From: Paraburkholderia phenoliruptrix
GTDB taxonomy: Bacteria; Pseudomonadota; Gammaproteobacteria; Burkholderiales; Burkholderiaceae
Direction of reading: 5' to 3'
Length of the DNA: 64,000 nt
Assembly: GCF_902859825.1 (NCBI RefSeq)
Contig: NZ_CADIKB010000016.1
Span: 62,001-126,000, forward strand
This document shows positions 1 through 9,471 of the stretch, piece by piece (positions within the stretch are counted from its first letter, which is position 1; each line of letters starts with the position of its first letter). The notes beneath the pieces were generated by a model, which saw only the letters and a program-made list of their open reading frames with translations, ran no database searches and was not told where the DNA came from. The translations under genes and the position numbers were made by a program.

Positions 1-1103
1 TGTCTACTTTCGGCGCGCGATTCGTGCGTATGAACGATATCGTCGAGCCACGCGCGCAGATCGACCTCGCATGGGCGAACCGTCACCGATTGGGTCAGCG
101 CCAGCAGGCTCGTTACTTGCAGCTCGATGCGCGCCACCTGCTCGATGATGGTCCTCAACGCGGCTTCGCGGCGTGCGCCGTCACCCGCCAGCGCGTTCTC
201 GGCCTTGAGTCGCATCGCGCCCGCCGGATTGCGAATCTCATGCGCGATTTGCGCCGCCATCTTCCCCAACGTGCTGAACCGCTCGGCCTCTGCGAGTTGC
301 CGGTTCAGCGCGTTGGCATCGTGCTTGAGTCGCTCGGCACGCTCCCCGTAGCGGTTAAGCGCATCGACGATCTGGTCGAGATCGCGTTCGCCAAAGCGCT
401 CAAGCCGCTTGCCGCGCTCGAACCCACCGTCAGGTGCGAGCGCATGTTCGAGCCGTGCGAGGCTCTGTCGCCATCGCTTGAGCGTCAGCGCCAGAAACAG
501 CGCCAGCACGACGATGACGGCGAGCACACCCGCCAGGATGGCGGCGGCGCGCTCGCCGTAGGGTCCAAGCGGCGGTCGGGCGCGCGTCAACGTCCATGCG
601 AGCAGGTCCGCGTGTTGCGGGACCGGACAGGCGACCGCGAGCACGGCGTCCGTCCCGCTCAGCACCGTCTCTGACTGCAACTGCCGGGTACTGAAAGCGC
701 TCTTCAGTGCACGGAGAATAAGTGGCGTCTCGGCTTCAGGAATATCGCGTTTAACGCCGCTGCCTCCATAGGTAGGAAATGCGTACGCAACAAAGCCGCT
801 CGACGCATTCGAAGGCGGTTGACTGGTCCAGAAGCCGCCTTCTACACCGTCGGTCTGGAGCAGCACAAGATCGAGCACCGCGTGCATCAGATCGACGTTG
901 GTTTCGCCGGAGCGCTGCATCGACAGGTCGTAGCGCGAGGCAATCGCGGTGCAAGCGGCCGCCGCTTGCTGCCTCGCGGTGACGACGCGCTCGCTCAGCG
1001 CCGACGACAACATGAGCCACACGGCGACACTCAGCAAACCGCACAGCACGGCGATGAGAATCCAGAGCGTGAGAAGCTGAGTGGAAAACGAGGGTCTCGG
1101 CAT
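1..1103 (-). CDS. Membrane sensor histidine kinase, 3' end beyond the window
   Basis: Two-component sensor kinase; the first 367 codons are visible and the ATP-binding domain lies past base 1. Two hydrophobic segments (about residues 9-32 and 187-207) flank a periplasmic region of roughly 150 residues that I do not recognise. A charged helical linker follows and then the dimerisation domain with the H-box IAHEIRNPAG, phospho-acceptor His288. The ATG at 1103 is the only sensible start because an in-frame TGA sits three codons before it. It follows a complete kinase/regulator pair in the same direction after 133 bases. HEIRNP-type kinases often signal to sigma-54 regulators, so its partner may lie beyond the left edge; that is inference. 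Confidence 0.85.
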   Translation of the reverse strand, partial: MPRPSFSTQLLTLWILIAVLCGLLSVAVWLMLSSALSERVVTARQQAAAACTAIASRYDLSMQRSGETNVDLMHAVLDLVLLQTDGVEGGFWTSQPPSNASSGFVAYAFPTYGGSGVKRDIPEAETPLILRALKSAFSTRQLQSETVLSGTDAVLAVACPVPQHADLLAWTLTRARPPLGPYGERAAAILAGVLAVIVVLALFLALTLKRWRQSLARLEHALAPDGGFERGKRLERFGERDLDQIVDALNRYGERAERLKHDANALNRQLAEAERFSTLGKMAAQIAHEIRNPAGAMRLKAENALAGDGARREAALRTIIEQVARIELQVTSLLALTQSVTVRPCEVDLRAWLDDIVHTHESRAESR

Positions 1104-1236
1104 TGAAGATCATGAACGAACGGCGACGGCGGAGTGTAAAGCAAGTCTCCTGCCAGGCACACGGCGCATTGGAGTGGAGAGTATGTTACCTGGCGATGAC
1201 GGGACCGCGTCCTGAGATGACTCCGTGTGCCACGCT

Positions 1237-2514
1237 TCACCGTGCGGCAATGTGCTTCGGAAAGCTCATCGCGACGACGAACCCACCGTCGGCTGCGTTG
1301 GAAAGCTCAAGCGCGCCGCCGTGATGGCGGACGAGGCGGCGCACGATGGCGAGGCCCAGCCCGCTGTGCATGGTGCCACCGCGCGCGGAATCGAGCCGGA
1401 CGAACGGACGCAGCACCCGGTCGAGGTCCGGCTCGGACACGCCAGGCCCGTGGTCGCGCACGACGAGTTCGTAATGCCCGTCATGCGCTCGCGTGACGAG
1501 CTCCACGGGCGGCTCGCCGTAGGTCAGCGCGTTCTCGACGAGGTTCGACAGAATGCGGTCTATATCCACGATGGGCAGCATGAAATCGCCCCCGGCGCGC
1601 AGATCGAGCGTCACGAGCGCATCGGTGTCCGCTGCGCCGCTGGGACTCAGTGCGTCGGTGTAATCGCGGCGACAGTAAGCATCCACGCTCGTCATGGGCG
1701 AACTTTCCGGACTCTCGCGTGCAAAGTCCAGAAACTGCGTGATGACGCGCGACATGGAGTCCGTGTCGCGCAGAAAGCCGTCGCGATCTTCGGGATCGGT
1801 CAGCAGGTCTGCGCGCACCTGCATGCGCGTGAGCGGTGTACGCAGGTCGTGCGCGATGCTGGCGAGCATCACGGCGCGCTCCCGCTCGGCGTCGGCCAGT
1901 TCGCGGGTCATGTCGTTGAAGTCGCCGATCAGCTCGCGCACCTCACGCGGTCCCCGCTTGCGCACGATGCTTGCGTGGTGCCCGGTTCGGTGCTCGCGCG
2001 CGGCGGCGGCGAGGTCGCGCACCGTCCCGTTGAATCGCCATGCGAGTACGACGGCGACTACTATGGCAAACGCCAGTGTCAAGGCAAGGGCTCCCGTGAA
2101 GCGGCTCAGCGGCACGTCTGCCTGCGGCAGCACGATACCGCGCATGCTGTCCGCGGGAAGCACGCGCAGTGTCCCCTGGTCGTCCATCGCCACGTGGGTG
2201 CCGGGCGGCAGCACGTGCCGCAGTTGCCATTCGATGGGCCCGCCCGTGTCGCCGCGAAAGCGCTGGGCGTCGGCCGCCGGCAGTTGCTTCAGGTCCACGA
2301 ACGAAATACCGAGGATGTTCGCCACGGACCGCGCGCCTGCGCTGTCCTGCTGGACCATGCTGGCGCCAGCCTCCACGACGCGCGCAATATGGAAGGCGGC
2401 GAGGCTCGCGCGGGTTTGCTCAATCAACAGCAGCGACGTGAGGTGAACCAGCACGAGCAGGCTTACCGTGGCGACGACAAGCCGGCCAAACATCGAATCA
2501 AGCGGATTCTTCAT
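1237..2514 (-). CDS. EnvZ-type sensor histidine kinase
   Basis: Inner-membrane sensor kinase of 425 residues. Transmembrane segments lie at about residues 11-31 and 140-160, enclosing a periplasmic sensor domain of about 110 residues. A HAMP linker follows (about 160-212), then the H-box IAHDLRTPL with His222. The ATPase domain has an N-box (NLVENALTY), a G1 box (DHGPGV) and a G2 box (GLGLAIV). The start overlaps the end of the upstream response-regulator gene by 17 bases, so the two form one operon and almost certainly one signalling pair. Because the pair is divergent from an RND efflux operon, control of that pump, as AdeRS controls AdeABC, is the likely role. The stimulus is unknown. Confidence 0.92.
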   Translation of the reverse strand: MKNPLDSMFGRLVVATVSLLVLVHLTSLLLIEQTRASLAAFHIARVVEAGASMVQQDSAGARSVANILGISFVDLKQLPAADAQRFRGDTGGPIEWQLRHVLPPGTHVAMDDQGTLRVLPADSMRGIVLPQADVPLSRFTGALALTLAFAIVVAVVLAWRFNGTVRDLAAAAREHRTGHHASIVRKRGPREVRELIGDFNDMTRELADAERERAVMLASIAHDLRTPLTRMQVRADLLTDPEDRDGFLRDTDSMSRVITQFLDFARESPESSPMTSVDAYCRRDYTDALSPSGAADTDALVTLDLRAGGDFMLPIVDIDRILSNLVENALTYGEPPVELVTRAHDGHYELVVRDHGPGVSEPDLDRVLRPFVRLDSARGGTMHSGLGLAIVRRLVRHHGGALELSNAADGGFVVAMSFPKHIAAR

Positions 2515-3256
2515 CGGCCGCGCCGTCCGGAATGAACATATAGCCGACGCCGCGCATGGTTTGCAGCCGTCGGGGATTGGACGGATCGTCCTCGATCAGG
2601 CGGCGCAGGCGCCATACCGGCACGTCGATGCCGCGCTCGGTGACTTCGGCATCCGGGCCGTGGAGCAGCTCAATCAGCCGCGTGCGCGAGAGCGTCTCTC
2701 TGGGGTGCAAGGCCAGCACCTCGAGCAGTGCATACTCCCCGCCCGTGAGCTTCACGGGGGTGCCTTCGCATCGCAGCGTGCGGGTTGAAAAATCCAGTTC
2801 GAAACGACCGAACCGGCAAGGGGCGCGCTTCTTCTGTACCACCGTGGTTTGCTGCGGACCTTGGCGGCGCAGCACCGCGCGAATCCGCGCGAGCAGCTCC
2901 TGCGGCATGAACGGCTTGCCGAGATAGTCGTCCGCCCCGAGTTCCAGCCCCAGCACGCGCTCCACGCCTTCGGCCCGCGCGGTCAGCATGATGACCGGAA
3001 TCGTGTCGCCGCTCGCGCGCAGCTGCTTGAGCGCGGTGAGGCCGTCTACCCCCGGCATCATGAGGTCCAGCACGATGACGGACGGCCGCTCGCGCTGCAG
3101 CCGCCGCGCGAGATTCACAGCGTCGTGCAGAACGGAGAACGCGATGCCGCGCTGCTGGAAAAACTTGCGCAACAGGTCGCGCAGTTCGGCGTCGTCATCG
3201 ACGAGCAGGACTTGCAGGGCGGCGTCGGACAAGGCGGGTGCTTGCACTTCCATCAT
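2498..3256 (-). CDS. OmpR-family response regulator beside the efflux operon
   Basis: DNA-binding response regulator of 252 residues. The receiver domain has the acidic pocket DDD (residues 20-22), phospho-acceptor Asp64 in VLDLMMPG and the conserved Lys in LGKPF. A C-terminal winged helix of OmpR type ends in the usual GVGYMF motif. I chose the ATG at 3256, the first of two adjacent ATG codons. A longer reading from a TTG at 3292 is open, but neither start has a good ribosome-binding site. It is the first gene of the kinase operon and faces the efflux genes across a 323-base spacer. That spacer carries a three-fold direct repeat suited to OmpR-type binding. Regulation of both directions is inferred from this layout. 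Confidence 0.92.
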   Translation of the reverse strand: MMEVQAPALSDAALQVLLVDDDAELRDLLRKFFQQRGIAFSVLHDAVNLARRLQRERPSVIVLDLMMPGVDGLTALKQLRASGDTIPVIMLTARAEGVERVLGLELGADDYLGKPFMPQELLARIRAVLRRQGPQQTTVVQKKRAPCRFGRFELDFSTRTLRCEGTPVKLTGGEYALLEVLALHPRETLSRTRLIELLHGPDAEVTERGIDVPVWRLRRLIEDDPSNPRRLQTMRGVGYMFIPDGAADEESA

Positions 3257-3427
3257 TCGAGGAGAGGTGAGGACGCGGTAATCGTAGCCCAAGGAGAACC
3301 CGATTGGCTTTCTGAATATTACTGGGAGTCGCGCTCGCTAACGAAAGCGGCACAACGCTCCGGCCACGGGGATGTTGGGTGCGCCGAAAGCCCGATTCTC
3401 TTTCTTCTCCTTCGTCTGTCTTGGCGC

Positions 3428-3453
3428 GTAACTGGACAGTAAGTTTCCGTAAG
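3428..3453 (+). promoter_or_regulatory. Triple direct repeat, candidate OmpR-family operator
   Basis: Three pentamers GTAAC, GTAAG and GTAAG begin at 3428, 3439 and 3449, so the spacing is 11 and then 10 bases, about one helical turn each. OmpR-family regulators bind tandem direct repeats with this spacing. The array lies in the 3257-3579 spacer between the regulator gene (leftward) and the efflux operon (rightward), 127 bases before the adaptor start. I see no other convincing element in that spacer. That this is the binding site of the neighbouring regulator is inference. Confidence 0.5.
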
Positions 3454-3579
3454 CACGAAAACCTCCGCCCTCGGTAGCGTTACGCCTTGCCCAGCACCGG
3501 TTCCGCTCTGCTGCTACTGAAGCGTCCGGTGCCGTCCCGTTCTCGCATCGCGCCGTCGCGATGTCCAAACAGGTCAAAG

Positions 3580-4836
3580 ATGAAGACGCCCATCCTCCAG
3601 AACCACCCGCACCACCCTATGACGTGCTGGCCGCGCCGGCTGTTTGCTGCACTCTCGATACTCGCCGTAGTCGGCACCGCCGGCTGTAACAGGCAAACAG
3701 GCGGACCGCCGGGCGGACTGGCCGCGCAAACGGCCCAGGTGGGCGTGCTCACGCTCGCGCCGCAGCACATCGTCGAGACCACCGAACTCTCCGGTCGCCT
3801 CTCATCACAGAAGGTCTCGGACGTTCGCCCGCAGGTGAGCGGCATCGTCCTCAAGCGCCTGTTCGTGGAAGGCAGCGACGTCACCGCGGGCCAGGTGCTC
3901 TATCAGGTCGACCCGGCCACCTATCAGGCCGCCTACAACCAGGCGCGCGGCACGCTCGAAAACGCCCGCGCCACGCTGGCTTCGGCGAAGACGAAGGCGG
4001 ACCGCTACACGGAACTCGTGAAGATCAACGCCGTGAGCAAGCAGGACTACGACGATGCCGTCGCCGCCGTTCGCGAAAACGCCGCCAGTGTCACGGCCGA
4101 CGAGGCATCGCTCGAATCGTCGCGCGTGAACCTCCAATACACACGCGTGCGGGCGCCGATTTCAGGGCGCATCGGCGCATCCACTGTGACCGAAGGTGCG
4201 CTCGTGACCTCCGACCAGACCACCGCGCTCGCCACCATCCAGGCGTTCGACCGGATGTACCTCGACGTCACACGGCCCAGCAGCGAATGGCTGAAGCTGC
4301 GCAAGGCCTTCGCTTCCGGGCGCCTGAAGAAGACGGGCAACGACAGCGCCGCCGTCACGCTCGTGATGGAAGACGGCACCGAATACGCCCACCCCGGCGC
4401 GCTACAGTTCTCCGGCGTCACGGTGGACGCCACCACGGGTTCGGTCACGCTGCGCAGCACGTTCCCGAACCCCGAACGGGAACTGCTGCCCGGCATGTTC
4501 GTGCGCGCCCGCCTCGTAGAAGGCGAGAACGACAACGCGATACTCGTGCCGCAGATGGCGGTCACGCGCGCGTCCGACGGCAAGGCGAGCGTCTACGTGG
4601 TAGATGCGGCCGGCAACGCGCAGCAGGTGCAGGTAACAGCCGACAACGCGTTCCGCGACCAATGGATCGTGACCTCGGGTCTGCACGCCGGGGACCGCGT
4701 GATCGTGAGCGGTCTGCAGAGCGTGCATGCAGGTGCGCCGGTCAAGGTGGCCGCCGATACGTCGCAGAGGCAGGTGGATGCGGCATCAGGAACATCCGCG
4801 ACAGACACGGCCTCGACCGTGTCGGCACAACGCTAG
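3580..4836 (+). CDS. RND efflux periplasmic adaptor lipoprotein (AcrA/MexA type)
   Basis: Membrane-fusion protein that links the inner-membrane pump to the outer-membrane channel. It has 418 residues from the ATG at 3580, which has an AGGT element just upstream. A second ATG at 3619 would shorten the unusual leader to a typical one. The signal peptide ends in a lipobox, VGTAGC, with the acylated Cys at residue 36. The lipoyl half-motifs (QVSGIVLKRLFVEGSDV and TRVRAPISGRIG) flank a coiled-coil hairpin, followed by beta-barrel and membrane-proximal domains. It is first in a three-gene operon with the pump, whose start lies 12 bases downstream. The length and order match AcrA/MexA/BpeA adaptors. 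The substrate cannot be told from sequence. Confidence 0.93.
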   Translation: MKTPILQNHPHHPMTCWPRRLFAALSILAVVGTAGCNRQTGGPPGGLAAQTAQVGVLTLAPQHIVETTELSGRLSSQKVSDVRPQVSGIVLKRLFVEGSDVTAGQVLYQVDPATYQAAYNQARGTLENARATLASAKTKADRYTELVKINAVSKQDYDDAVAAVRENAASVTADEASLESSRVNLQYTRVRAPISGRIGASTVTEGALVTSDQTTALATIQAFDRMYLDVTRPSSEWLKLRKAFASGRLKKTGNDSAAVTLVMEDGTEYAHPGALQFSGVTVDATTGSVTLRSTFPNPERELLPGMFVRARLVEGENDNAILVPQMAVTRASDGKASVYVVDAAGNAQQVQVTADNAFRDQWIVTSGLHAGDRVIVSGLQSVHAGAPVKVAADTSQRQVDAASGTSATDTASTVSAQR

Positions 4837-4848
4837 GCGGAGAACGGC

Positions 4849-7800
4849 ATGGCAGAGTTCTTCATCAAGCGTCCGATTCTCGCGTGGGTCATGGCCATCG
4901 TCATCATGCTGGTGGGTGCGGCGGCGGTCACGAGCCTTCCTGTAGAGCAGTACCCCACCATCGCGCCGCCCTCGGTGCAGATCACGGCCACCTACCCCGG
5001 CGCCTCGGCCGATACCATCGCGGCCACCGTCACCCAGGTGATCGAGCAGAAGCTGAGCGGCATCGACAACGTGCTGTACATGTCGTCCACGAGCAGTTCC
5101 GCAGGGCAGGCCACCATCACCTTGACGTTCAACCCCGGCACGAATCCCGACATCGCGCAGGTGCAGGTTCAGAACAAAGTGTCGCAGGCCACGCCCACGC
5201 TGCCCCAAACGGTGCAGGAGCAAGGCGTTCAGGTGGCGAAGGCGTCGACGAACTTTCTGATGATCGTCGCGCTCTCGTCGCCGGGCGGCACCTGGAACTC
5301 GGTGGATCTCGGCAACATCATTGCGAGCCAGATCGAGGACCCGCTCTCGCAGCTCAACGGCGTGGGCGACGTGACGCTGTTCGGCGCGCAGCACGCCATG
5401 CGCATCTGGCTCAATCCGGTGAAGCTGCGCAGCGTCGGCCTCACGGCTTCGGACGTGACCTCGGCCATTACGAACCAGAATGTCGAGCTCTCCACGGGCC
5501 AGGTGGGCGGCGCGCCTGCCACGGATTCGCAGGCCATCAACGCCACCATCCGCTCGTCCAGCCTGCTCACCACGGCTGATCAGTTCGCCAACATCCTGCT
5601 GCGCGTGAACAGCGACGGCTCGGGTGTGCTGCTCAAGGACGTGGCGCGCGTGGAGGTGGGCGGCGACAGCTACGAGACCTCGTCTCGCCTCAACGGCAAA
5701 CCCGCCGCGGCGCTCGCCGTCAAGCTTGCGACCGGCGCGAACGCGCTCGAAGCCGCCAAAGCGGTGCGCGCGAAGCTCGCCGAACTCCAGCCGCAACTGC
5801 CGAAGGACGTCGCGATCAGTTATCCGTACGACACCACGCCATTCGTGCGCATTTCGATCGAAGAGGTCGTGAAGACGCTGTTCGAAGCGGTCGTGCTGGT
5901 GTTTCTCGTGATGTACCTGTTCCTGCAGAACGTACGCGCCACGCTGATTCCCACCATCGTGGTGCCGGTCGCGCTGCTGGGCACATTCGGCGTGATGTCG
6001 ATGATCGGTTTCTCGATCAACGTGCTTTCCATGTTCGCCATGGTGCTCGCCATCGGCCTGCTCGTGGACGATGCGATCGTGGTGGTGGAGAACGTCGAGC
6101 GCATCATGAGCGAGGAGAAGCTCGAACCGAAGGCGGCCACACGCAAGGCGCTGGGCCAGATCACGGGCGCGCTGATCGGCGTGACCACGGTGCTCACCGC
6201 CGTGTTCATTCCGATGGCGTTCTTCTCGGGCTCCACCGGCGCGATCTACCGGCAGTTCTCCATCACGATCGTGTCCGCGATGCTGCTGTCGGTCGTGCTC
6301 GCGCTCACGCTCACGCCGGCCCTGTGCGCCACGCTGCTCAAGCGCGCCGACGCCGAGCACCACGAGAAGCGCGGCTTCTTCGGCTGGTTCAACCGCTGGT
6401 TTGGGAAAGGCAACGCGGGCTACAGCTCGTCGCTCGCCCGTGTGGTGGCTCGGCCTACGCGGTACATGCTGCTCTACGGCGTCATCGCCGGCATCGTGGC
6501 GTTGCTCTACGTCACGCTGCCCTCCTCGTTCCTGCCCGACGAGGACCAGGGCTACTTCATCGTGTCGATCAGCGCGCCCGCGGGCACGCCGGCCTCGGGC
6601 ACGCTGAAGACGGTGCAGGCCGTGGAGCAGTATGTGCTGAACGACGAGCCGGGCGTGAAGCAGGTGATCGCCATCAACGGCTTCAGCTTCAACGGGCAAG
6701 GGCAGAACAACGCCATCGCGTTCGTGAGCCTCAAGGACTGGAGCCAGCGCAGTGCGCGTGACAGCGCGCAGGCCATCATCGGGCGCGCCAACCAGCATTT
6801 CGCGGGGAATCGCGATGCGCGCATCTTCGTGCTGAATCCGCCCGCCATTCAAGAACTGGGCACGCAAAGCGGTCTCGACTTTGAGATCGAAGACCGCGGC
6901 GGCGCGGGTCACGATAAGCTGCTCGCCGTGCGCAACCAGTTTCTCGGCATGGCGTCGAAGGAACCGACGCTCGCGATGGTCCGCCCTTCCGGCCTTGAAG
7001 ACACGCCGCAGCTCCAGGTGGACGTCGACCGCAAAAAGGCCAACGCGCTGGGGCTTTCCGTCTCCGACGTTAACGACACGCTGCAGACGGCGTTCGGTTC
7101 GTCCTACGTGAACAACTACATCGACACGGGACGCGTGCAGAAGGTCTATGTGCAGTCCGACGCGCCGTATCGCATGATGCCCACCGATCTGGGCGACTGG
7201 TATGTGAAGGCGAGCAGCAGTTCGTCATCCTCATCGTCTTCAGGCACGACCACGACAGGCTACGACTCCACGATGGTGCCCTTCTCGTCGTTCGCAAAAA
7301 GCCGCTGGACGTTCGGGCCGCCGCAGATCGAGCGTTACAACCGGCGGTTGGCCATGGGCATTTCGGCCTCCACGCGGCCCGGTGTGAGCACCGGCGAGGC
7401 CATGAACGCGGTCGAGCAGCTCGCGCACAAACTGCCGCCCGGCTTCGCTCTGGAATGGACAGGACAATCGTACCAAGAGAAGCAGGCGGGCTCCCAGGCC
7501 ACGACACTCTACGCGATCTCGCTCGTCGTCGTTTTCCTGTGCCTCGCGGGTCTCTACGAAAGCTGGTCGATTCCGCTCGCGGTGCTGCTCGTCGTGCCGC
7601 TCGGCGTGCTCGGTGCGTTGCTTGCCGCGCATGGGCGCGGACTTTCGAACGACATCTACTTCAAGGTGGGACTGCTGGCCACCATCGGGCTTTCCACGAA
7701 GAACGCCATTCTGATCGTCGAGTTCGCGAAGGATCTGCAGGCGCAGGGGTACAGCCTCGTGGACGCCGTACTCGAAGCCGCCCACATGCGGCTGCGCCCC

Positions 7801-8031
7801 ATTCTCATGACCTCGCTCGCGTTTGTCTTCGGCGTGCTGCCGCTCGTCATCAGCACGGGTGCCGGCGCCGGTGCACGCCACGCCATCGGCACGGGTGTGA
7901 CGGGCGGCATGATCGCGGCCACGGTGCTCGCCATCTTCTTCGTACCGGTCTTCTTCGTCGTGGTGCGCAGACTGTTCAAGGAACACGGTCACGCCACGCA
8001 CTCTGCCGACATCAACGAGGGCAACGCATGA
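4849..8031 (+). CDS. RND multidrug efflux pump (HAE1 family, AcrB/MexB type)
   Basis: Proton-driven inner-membrane drug exporter of 1060 residues, a normal length for AcrB homologues. It opens with the family signature FFIKRPILAWVMAI and the QYPTIAPP loop. The proton-relay pair is in GLLVDDAIVVVENVER in helix 4. The second half repeats the fold with GLSTKNAILIVEFAKD. One oddity is a low-complexity run of about ten Ser followed by Gly and four Thr at residues 788-803, within a periplasmic loop of the second half; AcrB-type pumps do not normally carry this. The stop overlaps the start of the channel gene by four bases (ATGA), so the two are translationally coupled. It works with the adaptor and channel on either side. 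Confidence 0.95.
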   Translation: MAEFFIKRPILAWVMAIVIMLVGAAAVTSLPVEQYPTIAPPSVQITATYPGASADTIAATVTQVIEQKLSGIDNVLYMSSTSSSAGQATITLTFNPGTNPDIAQVQVQNKVSQATPTLPQTVQEQGVQVAKASTNFLMIVALSSPGGTWNSVDLGNIIASQIEDPLSQLNGVGDVTLFGAQHAMRIWLNPVKLRSVGLTASDVTSAITNQNVELSTGQVGGAPATDSQAINATIRSSSLLTTADQFANILLRVNSDGSGVLLKDVARVEVGGDSYETSSRLNGKPAAALAVKLATGANALEAAKAVRAKLAELQPQLPKDVAISYPYDTTPFVRISIEEVVKTLFEAVVLVFLVMYLFLQNVRATLIPTIVVPVALLGTFGVMSMIGFSINVLSMFAMVLAIGLLVDDAIVVVENVERIMSEEKLEPKAATRKALGQITGALIGVTTVLTAVFIPMAFFSGSTGAIYRQFSITIVSAMLLSVVLALTLTPALCATLLKRADAEHHEKRGFFGWFNRWFGKGNAGYSSSLARVVARPTRYMLLYGVIAGIVALLYVTLPSSFLPDEDQGYFIVSISAPAGTPASGTLKTVQAVEQYVLNDEPGVKQVIAINGFSFNGQGQNNAIAFVSLKDWSQRSARDSAQAIIGRANQHFAGNRDARIFVLNPPAIQELGTQSGLDFEIEDRGGAGHDKLLAVRNQFLGMASKEPTLAMVRPSGLEDTPQLQVDVDRKKANALGLSVSDVNDTLQTAFGSSYVNNYIDTGRVQKVYVQSDAPYRMMPTDLGDWYVKASSSSSSSSSSGTTTTGYDSTMVPFSSFAKSRWTFGPPQIERYNRRLAMGISASTRPGVSTGEAMNAVEQLAHKLPPGFALEWTGQSYQEKQAGSQATTLYAISLVVVFLCLAGLYESWSIPLAVLLVVPLGVLGALLAAHGRGLSNDIYFKVGLLATIGLSTKNAILIVEFAKDLQAQGYSLVDAVLEAAHMRLRPILMTSLAFVFGVLPLVISTGAGAGARHAIGTGVTGGMIAATVLAIFFVPVFFVVVRRLFKEHGHATHSADINEGNA

Positions 8032-9455
8032 AACGCACACTGATCGCCCTTCTTTGTGCGGCCGCACTGGCAGGCTGCACGCTCGACCCGACGTACCAGC
8101 GCCCGGCCGCGCCGGTCGACAGCACCTGGTCCGCCACCCCCGCGCCGGCGCAGCCGAAGGCGGCGCAGACCACCGCGGCGGCGCCGCTGGCTGCCGACCT
8201 CGGCTGGCGCGACTTTTTCAAGGACCCGCGCCTGCAAAAACTGATCGAACTCGCGCTTGCGAACAACCGCGACATGCGCGTGGCCGCGCTCAATGTGGCG
8301 GAGTACGAAGCGCAGTACCGCATTGCGCGCGCCAACATCGGAGCGACCATCAGCGCATCGGGCTCGGTCACGCGCGAACGCGTGGAAGGCTCCACGAGCG
8401 CATACAGCTCAAGCAGCGCGAGCGTAGGCCTCACGTCGTGGGAGATCGACTTCTTCGGCCGCCTGCGCAGCCTGAAGCGTCAGGCACTGGAGCAATACCT
8501 CGCGACGGACGCGGCGCGCACGAGCACGCAGATCAGCCTGATCGCGACGGTCGCCACCGACTATCTGCAACTGCTCTCCGACGAAGCTTCGTTGCAGATC
8601 GCGCAAAACACCGTGGATGCGGACCAGCACACCTACGACCTCACGGTGAGCATGATGAAGATGGGCAACGCGTCGCTGCAGGACGTGCGCCAGGCCGAAA
8701 GCTCGCTGGCGAGCGCGCGCTCGAGCCTCGCCTCGTACACGCGTGCGGTGGCGCAGGACCGCAACAACCTGGTAGCCGAAATCGGCGCGCCGCTGCCCGA
8801 CGATCTGCCCCAGTACCCTTCGCTGATGGAAAGCGAAAACACGTTCGCGGACATCGGCGAAGGCGTGCCGTCGGATCTGCTCACGCGCCGACCCGACATC
8901 GTCGAAGCCGAGCACACGCTGAAGGCCGCCAACGCCAACATCGGCGCGGCGCGCGCCGCGTTCCTTCCGAAGATCGAGCTGACGGCTTCTGCGGGCACCA
9001 CAAGCGGCAGCCTCTCGAACCTGTTCAAGGCGGGCACCGGCGCGTGGACGTTTGCGCCGTCCATCTCTGTGCCTATCTTCGACTTCGGCTACAACCGCGC
9101 CACGCTGGACGTGGCGAAAGTCGAAAAGGACATCGACATCGCCAACTACGAAAAGGCCATCCAGACGGCGTTCAAGGAAGTGTCGAATGCGCTCGCGGGA
9201 CGCACGACGTACGTCACGCAAGTGATCGCAGACCGTGATTATGTGAACTCCGCGCAGCAGTACTACGACCTCGCGCAGGCACGCTACCACAGCGGCACCG
9301 ACAGCTTCCTGACCCTGCTGGACGCGCAACGCACGCTCTACACCGCGCAACAGCAACTGGTCACGGACATGCTCGCCAAACAGTCCAACCTGATCACGCT
9401 GTACAAGGTGCTGGGCGGCGGCTGGACCGAAACCGGCGCGGTGGCGCAGCGGTAG
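8028..9455 (+). CDS. Outer-membrane efflux channel lipoprotein (OprM/NodT family)
   Basis: TolC-like channel that completes the tripartite pump, 475 residues. The leader MKRTLIALLCAAALAGC ends in a lipobox with Cys17. Two repeated efflux-protein domains follow; family signs are LLTRRPDIVEAEHTLKAANANIGAARAAFLPKI, quoted here in parts as RRPDIVEAE and ANIGAARAAFLP. The ATG at 8028 overlaps the pump stop as ATGA; a longer open frame upstream is only read-through of another frame. A hairpin just after the stop (9472-9500) may end the operon. Confidence 0.94.
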   Translation: MKRTLIALLCAAALAGCTLDPTYQRPAAPVDSTWSATPAPAQPKAAQTTAAAPLAADLGWRDFFKDPRLQKLIELALANNRDMRVAALNVAEYEAQYRIARANIGATISASGSVTRERVEGSTSAYSSSSASVGLTSWEIDFFGRLRSLKRQALEQYLATDAARTSTQISLIATVATDYLQLLSDEASLQIAQNTVDADQHTYDLTVSMMKMGNASLQDVRQAESSLASARSSLASYTRAVAQDRNNLVAEIGAPLPDDLPQYPSLMESENTFADIGEGVPSDLLTRRPDIVEAEHTLKAANANIGAARAAFLPKIELTASAGTTSGSLSNLFKAGTGAWTFAPSISVPIFDFGYNRATLDVAKVEKDIDIANYEKAIQTAFKEVSNALAGRTTYVTQVIADRDYVNSAQQYYDLAQARYHSGTDSFLTLLDAQRTLYTAQQQLVTDMLAKQSNLITLYKVLGGGWTETGAVAQR

Positions 9456-9471
9456 TCAGGCGTGTCACCGG

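Noticed and set aside
1225..2535. A 436-codon rightward frame over the first complete kinase
   Set aside because: The opposite strand encodes a full histidine kinase with all boxes. The rightward translation is His/Arg-rich without motifs.
4786..6912. A 708-codon open frame on the reverse strand of the RND pump gene
   Set aside because: It is antisense to a clear AcrB-type gene. Its translation is dominated by Arg, His, Glu and Asp with no domain, the typical shadow of a high-GC gene.
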